From assembly GCA_025453925.1 (NCBI GenBank), contig JALOPK010000084.1, positions 1-11,024 on the forward strand: DNA of 11,024 nucleotides. The letters run 5' to 3'. Both the position numbers and the translations under genes were made by a program. A model generated the notes under the pieces. It did no database searches. It was not told where the DNA came from and saw only the letters and a list, made by a program, of their open reading frames with translations. This DNA comes from Candidatus Eiseniibacteriota bacterium (GTDB lineage: Bacteria > JAFGKV01). Shown piece by piece: positions 5,866-11,024 of the stretch (its first letter is position 1; the number at the start of each line of letters is the position of its first letter).

Positions 5866-6837
5866 TCAAAGCCATCCGTGGGCCCGATACCACGACAGGG
5901 TATCGGAGATGCCGGCCGACAGCCCGATGCGCGGGCGGAATCCGAGCTCCCGCTCGGCCTTGAGGGGCAGACACACCCAATGTGGAAAACAAGCCTCCGC
6001 GATCTTGTTGCGATCGAGCGGGGTTGGTCTGCCCGTCAGACGCTCCACCATTCGGCATGCCAGCCCGAGTAGCGCGAGGGAGGACAGCGGGACCGTGATC
6101 ACTCGGATCCGCCGCCCCATGTCGGCGCGCAGGACCTGCGCCAGACCCTCCCATCTCACGATCTCGCGGGAACTGATGAAGTACGTACTCCCCGACGGCA
6201 TTGCCGCCGATCCGGCGGCCAGCGCGCCAGCGACCACGTCCTGCACGTGGGTGAGACTCTGGGTTCCCCCCCGCGGGACCGGCAGGATACCGCGCGCAGC
6301 CGCCCTGAACAGCGGCAGGAAGTCGCGATCCCGCGGGCCGTACACTGCGGGCGGCCGGATCACGCTCACGCTGAGACTGTCCCGGTATGCGGCCACGACC
6401 TGCTCTTGGGCCAACTTGCTCTGCCCGTACCACGACACAGGAGCAGGCTGATCGCTCTCCCGTGCCGGCTGCCCCGTCGCGCTCGGTCCAGCGGCGGCCA
6501 ACGATGAGAACACGACCACCCGCGAGACTCCCCCGGCTTGACTGCACGCGTCGAGTAGCGCATCCGTGGCATTGACGTGGAACGCGAAAAAACCTTCCCT
6601 CGTCTTCGCATGGGTCACACCGGCCACGTGGTACACGCGGTCTACGCCGGCGACCGCCGGGAGCAATTCCCCGGCTGTCCAGTTCGCGCGTCGGACGACG
6701 TCTATGTCCTCCGGGAGCCACTGAAGAGAGGAGCGGGGGCGAAGCAGCGCCCGTACGGAGCGTCCCTGGGCGAGGATGCCCTCAACGAGATGGGAGCCGA
6801 TGAATCCGCTCGCCCCCGTCACCAAATCCAGCGGCAT
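5866..6837 (-). CDS. cerR: NAD(P)-dependent epimerase/dehydratase, probable ceramide reductase (CerR-like)
   Basis: A 323-residue extended short-chain dehydrogenase. The Rossmann nucleotide loop is T7-G-A-S-G-F-I-G14, the catalytic Ser lies in VVVFSSLAAAG (110-117), and the Tyr/Lys pair is Y137-G-Q-S-K141. VIRPPAVYGPRD is the usual substrate-domain strand and SLTHVQDVVAGAL the later one. On fold alone it would be an unspecified sugar-type epimerase. Its position as last gene behind spt and a GNAT-like acyltransferase argues for the CerR role, reduction of the 3-keto group in bacterial ceramide synthesis, as in Caulobacter where the reductase is annotated as an NAD-dependent epimerase. Its ATG starts 2 bases after the stop of the acyltransferase gene and has no strong Shine-Dalgarno, which suggests translational coupling. 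SDR call is firm; the ceramide role is inferred from context. Confidence 0.85.
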   Translation of the reverse strand: MPLDLVTGASGFIGSHLVEGILAQGRSVRALLRPRSSLQWLPEDIDVVRRANWTAGELLPAVAGVDRVYHVAGVTHAKTREGFFAFHVNATDALLDACSQAGGVSRVVVFSSLAAAGPSATGQPARESDQPAPVSWYGQSKLAQEQVVAAYRDSLSVSVIRPPAVYGPRDRDFLPLFRAAARGILPVPRGGTQSLTHVQDVVAGALAAGSAAMPSGSTYFISSREIVRWEGLAQVLRADMGRRIRVITVPLSSLALLGLACRMVERLTGRPTPLDRNKIAEACFPHWVCLPLKAERELGFRPRIGLSAGISDTLSWYRAHGWL

Positions 6838-6839
6838 GG

Positions 6840-7958
6840 TCAGGCGGTGGGAATCTCGTAGATCCGATAGGTCTTATACCGCCGGCCTCCCATGGCCTCG
6901 ATGTCCCGGATCATGAATTCATTGTCTTCGAGCACCCACCCCATCTCACCGCGAATGTAGCCGGCCTTGCGACCCCGCCGGAGGGATTCGAGCATCAAAA
7001 CTGCCTCGATGCCCTTGCGCCTGAACTGCTCCTTCACTCCCAAGGTGAGCAAGCGGGCCTCGGAGATCTTTCGGCTGTACCAGAGCGCCTTGAGAAAGCC
7101 CAGGGGGAACAGCCGGCCGTTGAGGTGCGCGAGCACGCGATTCAGGTTGGGAAGGGAAAGCGAGAAGGCCGCGGGCGTCCCCTTATGTTCCGCGATAAGC
7201 ACCAGCCTCGGATCGATTGCTGACTTCACTTCCTTGGCCAGATGGTCGAACTCCCGCGTCGTCATGGGAATGAATCCCCAGTTGTTGCTCCACGCCGAGT
7301 TGTAGATGTCGCGAACGATGGCGACATCCTCGCCAAAGCGCTTCATATCCATACACCGGATAGTGATGCCGGCCCGCTGCATGGCGCGATCCGCGATCCG
7401 TGACACCCGGGCCGGATCGTCTCCACCGGTGAAGAGCTCAAAGGCCACCAGATCCTTGATCTTGGCGAACCCGGCGGCTTCGAGCAGGGCCGGGTAGTAC
7501 GGTGGGTTATACGTCATCATCACCATGGGAGGGTATCCGAATCCATCGGTCAGGAGACCGCACGTCTCGTTGGTGGACCAGTTGCAGGGGCCGCGCATAC
7601 GTTCCACGCCCTGTCCTCGGAGCCAGGTGCGGGCGGCCTCGGCAAGGGCGATGGCAACCCGGGAATCGTTCACGGACTCGAAGAATCCAAAAAAGCCGAC
7701 ACGTTCGCACCGGAAGACATTGTGCTGTTCGTTCAGACAGACGCCGATCCTGCCCACCACCTCTGCCCGGTCCGTGGCCGTGAAGATCGAAGTGAGTGCG
7801 TGATCGTGGAACGGGTGACGCCCGGGCACCACCAACGCCCGCTCCTGGCTCAGGAGCGGAGGAACCCAGTTGGGATCACCGCGGTAGATCCGCCAGGGCA
7901 TCCGCTGGAACCGCGCGATGTCTCGTCGGGACCGCGCCTCGCGAACCTCGATGCTCAT
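6840..7958 (-). CDS. bcerS: GNAT-like acyltransferase, probable bacterial ceramide synthase (bCerS-like)
   Basis: A 372-residue protein of the large GNAT-like family related to E. coli YghO. Signatures seen are YRGDPNWVPPLL at 25-36, GRIGVCLNEQHN at 69-80, GPCNWSTNETCGLLTDGF at 123-140, PPMVMMTYNPPYYPALLEAAGF at 143-164, and a C-terminal GNAT core with FRRKGIEA (acyl-CoA loop variant) and GWVLEDNEFMIRDIE. Members next to serine palmitoyltransferase genes act as the bacterial ceramide synthase, which N-acylates the sphingoid base and is unrelated to eukaryotic ceramide synthase. The ATG overlaps the spt stop by 4 bases (ATGA), tying the two enzymes together. No signal peptide or membrane segment is evident, so the enzyme is probably cytoplasmic and works at the inner membrane face. 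Alternative: an acyltransferase for another amine product of Spt-like enzymes. Confidence 0.87.
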   Translation of the reverse strand: MSIEVREARSRRDIARFQRMPWRIYRGDPNWVPPLLSQERALVVPGRHPFHDHALTSIFTATDRAEVVGRIGVCLNEQHNVFRCERVGFFGFFESVNDSRVAIALAEAARTWLRGQGVERMRGPCNWSTNETCGLLTDGFGYPPMVMMTYNPPYYPALLEAAGFAKIKDLVAFELFTGGDDPARVSRIADRAMQRAGITIRCMDMKRFGEDVAIVRDIYNSAWSNNWGFIPMTTREFDHLAKEVKSAIDPRLVLIAEHKGTPAAFSLSLPNLNRVLAHLNGRLFPLGFLKALWYSRKISEARLLTLGVKEQFRRKGIEAVLMLESLRRGRKAGYIRGEMGWVLEDNEFMIRDIEAMGGRRYKTYRIYEIPTA

Positions 7959-9136
7959 ATCAGCGAGAATGCCTTGCCCACCCTGCCAAAGATCTCCAGC
8001 ACGCGATCAAGCTGCTGGTCCTCGTGGGTCGCCATGTAACTCGTCCGCAGCAACTCGTCGTTGGGCGCCACGGCCGGCGGGATGACCGGATTGGTGAACA
8101 CCCCTTCCTCGATGAGGGTCTTCCAGAGTCGGAATGTCTGCAGCATCCCCAGGCCGACTTTAATGGGGATGATGGCGGTCTGGCTCTTGCCGGTGTCGAA
8201 TCCGAGCTCCTTGAATCCCCGCCGCATCCGTTCACCGATCACGTTCAGGCGGGTGACCCGTTGCGGTTCAGCCTCCAGCACCTGCAGCGCCGCCATGGCG
8301 GCGGCCACCGAGGCGGGCGGCATGCTGGCTGAGAAGATCAGGCTGCGTGCATGATGCTTGATGTAGTGGATCACCTGCTCATCCCCGGCGACAAAGCCTC
8401 CAAGCGAGGCGAAGGACTTGCTGAAAGTCCCCATGACGAGGTCAACCCCTTCGGTCAGACCGTAGTGCTCGGCCGTTCCTCTCCCTGTGGGCCCTACCAC
8501 ACCAATGCCGTGGGCGTCATCTACCAGGAGACGGGCATTGTAGCGGTGGGCAAGATCCACCAGGGTGGGAAGGTCCGCCAGATCCCCCTCCATGCTGAAG
8601 ACGCCATCAACGACGATGAGCTTGGGGCGGTCCACGTTGGCGGCGAGGATACTCTCAAGCGCCGTGAGGTCGCCGTGAGGGAACTTCAGGTTCTTGCCGA
8701 AGCTCAAGCGACACCCGTCAACGATGCTGGCGTGATCCTCCCGATCGGTGATGACGAGCTCGTTTCGCGCGACCAAGGAGGAGATAACTCCCAGATTCAC
8801 CTGAAAGCCCGTGCTGAAGACCAGGGCCATCTCCTTGCCCATGAACCTGGCAAGCCGGTGCTCGAGCTCTTCGTGGAGCGTCAGGGTTCCGTTGAGGAAA
8901 CGAGAGCCCGTGCAGCTTGAGCCGTAACGCTCAAGTGCCTCCCTCGCGGCGTTGATCACGCTCGGGTGATGCGTGAGGCCGAGGTAGTTGTTCGACCCGA
9001 TCATGATCACTTCCTTCCCATCGATGCGCGCGATGGTCTCCTGGAAGGATTCGATGGGGCGGAAGTAGGGGTAAATACCGAGCGCCATGACTTCCTTGGC
9101 CTCGGTGAACCGGTAACACTTCTCGAACAGATCCAT
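7955..9136 (-). CDS. spt: Serine palmitoyltransferase (alpha-oxoamine synthase family, PLP-dependent)
   Basis: A 393-residue PLP enzyme of the alpha-oxoamine synthase family, which condenses an amino acid with an acyl thioester and releases CO2. Here serine plus an acyl-CoA or acyl-ACP would give 3-ketosphinganine, the first step of sphingolipid synthesis. PLP site residues are visible: SNNYLGL at 48-54, H135 in DREDHASI (stacks on the ring), D206 and H209 in DDAHG, and the Schiff-base lysine K240 in GTFSKSF; R364 in LRTSYMATH would bind the carboxylate. The start MDLFEKCYRFTEAKEV is preferred because it begins at the family's usual N-terminus and has GGAGG 4 bases upstream; an in-frame ATG pair about 50 bases earlier is possible. 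Relatives include 2-amino-3-ketobutyrate CoA ligase (Kbl), but the adjacent ceramide synthase and reductase genes favour Spt. It starts 118 bases after recO. Confidence 0.9.
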   Translation of the reverse strand: MDLFEKCYRFTEAKEVMALGIYPYFRPIESFQETIARIDGKEVIMIGSNNYLGLTHHPSVINAAREALERYGSSCTGSRFLNGTLTLHEELEHRLARFMGKEMALVFSTGFQVNLGVISSLVARNELVITDREDHASIVDGCRLSFGKNLKFPHGDLTALESILAANVDRPKLIVVDGVFSMEGDLADLPTLVDLAHRYNARLLVDDAHGIGVVGPTGRGTAEHYGLTEGVDLVMGTFSKSFASLGGFVAGDEQVIHYIKHHARSLIFSASMPPASVAAAMAALQVLEAEPQRVTRLNVIGERMRRGFKELGFDTGKSQTAIIPIKVGLGMLQTFRLWKTLIEEGVFTNPVIPPAVAPNDELLRTSYMATHEDQQLDRVLEIFGRVGKAFSLI

Positions 9137-9200
9137 GCTGCCTCCAGCCCGTCGTGCGGGACCGATGCTCCCTGACGCGGCCATCATGATCACGTTGACC

Positions 9201-9225
9201 TCGATTGCGATGTGCATCGCATCGA
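9201..9225. promoter_or_regulatory. Inverted repeat in the recO-spt gap (possible operator)
   Basis: TGCGATG and CATCGCA form a 7-bp dyad around two bases at 9206-9221, extended by TCGA arms on both sides with one bulged base. It lies 65-90 bases upstream of the spt start, in the only sizeable gap of the minus-strand gene run before spt, so it may be a repressor or activator site for the ceramide genes. No T-run follows it, so it is unlikely to be a terminator of recO. I do not see a convincing -35/-10 pair. Confidence 0.4.
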
Positions 9226-9254
9226 GAGGCTCCAGTACCGGGCCTCCCCGGCAA

Positions 9255-10082
9255 TCACCGGCGGGGAGTCTCACCCGCCGCGCCCGGCAGCGTGCAGGCG
9301 ATCGCCTGGCCGCCGTACGCCGAACCGCGCACCTCCGCGAGGAACGCCAATGAGCGGCTCTTCGAGGGCACCGGGGTATGGGTCTCCCACACGTCTCGGG
9401 CGATCGCAGCCAGCCTGGCAATGGTCACTTCGGATGCCGGACGGAGCTTCCATTGAGCGAACGGTTCAGCCAGCATCGTGCGAAGAAGCATCAAATCTCC
9501 CGCAGCAGTCGGTTCTTTGCAAGCGTCTTGAGGCGTACAGGAGCTACACAGGACTCCTCCGCGCGCGACGCTAAGCCATGTCGTCTCTCCCGCCGGACCG
9601 CCGCACCGAGCACATGCATCGACGCGAAGTCCATACCCGAGAGCCTTCTGAAGATGAAATTCGAAGGCCACCATGGTTCGATCAGCCTCGTCAGGCGACG
9701 CGCCGTTGAGCGCGAGAAGAAGCCACTTCAGCAGCAGAAAAACCCGGGAGGAAGGCTCCTCATCCGGGAGCTGTGAGAGTATGAGTTCGAGGGCGTAGGC
9801 GGCGAGTCCGAAGCGCTCCGGAGATTGGGACAGCGCCTCGTGGGCGACGTCGAGTTCAACGCCACTCACCGTTCGCAGACCCGATCCTTCCCCCATGTAC
9901 ACGGAACAGGTGATCAGGTTGGTGGGCTGGAAGGCCGCAGCGGCGACGCGCCCCGGACGGCGTGCCCCCCGGGCGATCACGCCGATCTTGCCCAGCTCCC
10001 TGGTGAAAAGGGAGCCGACGAGGCTGCTCTCGGAAAAAGGCGTGGTGCGGAGGACGATGCCTTCGACACGCTGGAGCCTCAC
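9255..10082 (-). CDS. recO: DNA repair protein RecO
   Basis: A 275-residue recombination mediator that, with RecR, loads RecA on single-stranded DNA coated with SSB during gap repair. The N-terminal OB-fold begins VEGIVLRTTPFSESSLVGSLFT and continues through GKIGVIARGARRP. The following helical domain has the family's ELILSQLPDEEPS and F-x-L-LKWLLLAL segments. A zinc-finger is present as C157-x-x-C160 and C179-x-x-C182 (CARC ... CSSC). The GTG start at 10082 is chosen because RecO proteins start just before this V-x-G-I-V-L-R motif and GAGG lies 8 bases upstream; a GTG 60 bases earlier is in frame but lacks a ribosome site. It follows the DUF502 gene at a distance of about 125 bases on the same strand and is probably constitutively expressed housekeeping. 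Confidence 0.95.
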   Translation of the reverse strand: MRLQRVEGIVLRTTPFSESSLVGSLFTRELGKIGVIARGARRPGRVAAAAFQPTNLITCSVYMGEGSGLRTVSGVELDVAHEALSQSPERFGLAAYALELILSQLPDEEPSSRVFLLLKWLLLALNGASPDEADRTMVAFEFHLQKALGYGLRVDACARCGGPAGETTWLSVARGGVLCSSCTPQDACKEPTAAGDLMLLRTMLAEPFAQWKLRPASEVTIARLAAIARDVWETHTPVPSKSRSLAFLAEVRGSAYGGQAIACTLPGAAGETPRR

Positions 10083-10206
10083 CGCGTCGACCTCGCGCTC
10101 ATGTCTCTCCGCGGATACCGCGTTGAGGGAACCCAGGCGCACGGGTCATCCTGCCGGACTCGCGGTCCCGACGTGCGGCTGAGCATGAATCCTCAGACCG
10201 GGGGAC

Positions 10207-10866
10207 TCATCCGGGACGTGGGGGTGGAAACTCCACCGAGGGGACGGCCGGTGGTTCCTCCGGAAGAGCATCATGCCCTCCGCGAGGCAAGACGAGGCCG
10301 CCCGAAACGATCATTCTGAGTGCGTCTTCGACCGCCACCGGCGTCTCACGCAGCCTCCCCGGAGGAACAAGGAGGACGAAGCCTGTAGTCGGATTGGGCG
10401 AGGTGGGCACAAACACCCGCGTCAACGATTCCCCCTCGGCGTCGGCGAGAAGGCCGCCCTCTCCGGCGACGAAGCCGACCGACCAGATGCCTCCCACGGG
10501 GTACTCCACCAGCACGACCCGGCGGAAACCCCGGCCCCTGCCCGACAGGATCATGGTGAGGGTCTGTTCGAGTACGCCATAGAGCTTGCCCAGAAGCGGG
10601 ACGGATGACAATGCCCCCCGCGCGAGCTTCACGAGTTGGCTCCCCACCAGGTTCCTCGTGAACAGGCCGGTCACCATGATCAAGAGCAGCAGAGCGGCGA
10701 ATCCAACCCCGGGAATGCGCATGCCGGTCAGCAGGAACAGCGCGGTGCCCAAGGGTCGATCCAGCATCATGAAGAGCTGCATGAACACGTAGATGCTGAC
10801 GACGGCGGGTACGAGCACGAGCACGCCGGCAATGAGGCTGGTGTGCAGCGTCCTTCTGAGGCCCAT
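10207..10866 (-). CDS. DUF502 family inner-membrane protein
   Basis: A 219-residue membrane protein of the DUF502 family, function unknown. The N-terminus LRRTLHTSLIAGVLVLVPAV leads into a first transmembrane helix at about residues 10-32, and a second one at about 52-70 (GVGFAALLLLIMVTGLF) is followed by the typical TRNLVGSQL. The soluble part contains the family hallmark SVPLLGKLYGVLEQ and then FRRVVLVEYPVGGIWSVGFVAGE, followed by VFVPTSPNPTTGFVLLVP, and it ends in a proline-rich tail. The Shine-Dalgarno is poor, but no better start exists, and this one places the first helix as expected. It lies 27 bases downstream of the CorC-type gene, so the two are probably cotranscribed. Confidence 0.93.
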   Translation of the reverse strand: MGLRRTLHTSLIAGVLVLVPAVVSIYVFMQLFMMLDRPLGTALFLLTGMRIPGVGFAALLLLIMVTGLFTRNLVGSQLVKLARGALSSVPLLGKLYGVLEQTLTMILSGRGRGFRRVVLVEYPVGGIWSVGFVAGEGGLLADAEGESLTRVFVPTSPNPTTGFVLLVPPGRLRETPVAVEDALRMIVSGGLVLPRGGHDALPEEPPAVPSVEFPPPRPG

Positions 10867-10893
10867 GGGAAGTCTAAAGGCTCACGAGGGGAC

Positions 10894-11024
10894 TCAGTCT
10901 GACTGTTCCCTCTTGACGACGACCTTGGCGATTCGCTGGCCTTCGACCTTTTCCACGATGAAGCGGAGATCTGACCACTCGAAGGTCTCACCTTCCTCAG
11001 GAATCCGCCCGATGAGGTCGTAGA
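10894..11024 (-). CDS. CorC/HlyC-type hemolysin-family transporter, C-terminal fragment
   Basis: The last 43 residues of a gene that continues beyond the window edge; the reading frame has no start here. The visible sequence YDLIGRIPEEGETFEWSDLRF followed by VEKVEGQRIAKVVVKRE is the C-terminal transporter-associated CorC/HlyC domain of the CNNM/CorC family (UPF0053). Full-length members have a DUF21 membrane domain, a CBS pair and this domain, and are linked to magnesium or cobalt export. Only the last domain is seen, so I cannot say whether the membrane part is present (a soluble CorC-like form also exists). The gene ends 27 bases before the DUF502 gene. Confidence 0.88.
   Translation of the reverse strand, partial: YDLIGRIPEEGETFEWSDLRFIVEKVEGQRIAKVVVKREQSD

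Noticed and set aside
5714-6721. Minus-strand 335-codon open frame overlapping the reductase gene
   Set aside because: Arg/Gly-rich translation with no domain; it is an alternative frame of the epimerase gene, which has intact TGxxGFIG and YxxxK motifs.
9137-9187. Upstream in-frame ATG pair as the spt start
   Set aside because: The family N-terminus begins at MDLFEKCYRF, which has GGAGG directly upstream; the extra residues (AASGSIGPARRAGGS) look like leader sequence.

Overview
The window is GC-rich, almost fully coding bacterial DNA with one apparent chromosomal layout and no RNA gene, insertion sequence, CRISPR array or integration signal that I can see. The gene content is an MglA-type small GTPase with a DUF4388/roadblock partner, paired Hsp20 chaperones behind sigma-54-type promoters, a secreted protein of the MXAN_6640-like putative metalloprotease type with a fibronectin III domain, and bacterial ceramide synthesis genes. 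It fits a free-living Gram-negative lineage such as Myxococcota or a candidate phylum of the FCB/Eisenbacteria kind. This placement is inference from gene content only.

Layout from left to right. (1) 1-1214, plus strand: the 3' part of an mglA-like GTPase gene, followed by a DUF4388 plus roadblock-like protein that probably acts on the GTPase. (2) 1215-1497: about 280 bases with no gene I can support. (3) 1498-2812, minus strand: two paralogous Hsp20 genes. Each has its own strong Shine-Dalgarno, its own hairpin terminator and its own -24/-12 (sigma-54) promoter-like element with exact GG-N10-GC spacing. (4) 3048-5671, plus strand: an adenosine-deaminase-family enzyme overlapping by 4 bases a secreted protein whose HExxH-type zinc site looks degenerate. 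(5) 5672-5865: a convergent intergenic region with several hairpins. (6) 5866-11024, minus strand: a six-gene run, read right to left: 3' end of a CorC/HlyC-type membrane protein gene, a DUF502 membrane protein, recO, then spt (serine palmitoyltransferase), a GNAT-like acyltransferase matching bacterial ceramide synthase, and an NAD-dependent epimerase/dehydratase matching ceramide reductase (CerR).

The most informative system is spt-bcerS-cerR (5866-9136). Spt would condense serine with an acyl thioester to 3-ketosphinganine, the GNAT-like protein would N-acylate it, and the reductase would reduce the 3-keto group. The genes are tightly coupled (a 4-base overlap, then a 2-base gap). The dedicated acyl carrier protein and acyl-ACP synthetase known from Caulobacter are not in this window. 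The second notable system is the pair of Hsp20 genes, each under a separate sigma-54-type promoter, which implies control by an enhancer-binding activator rather than, or in addition to, a classical heat-shock factor.
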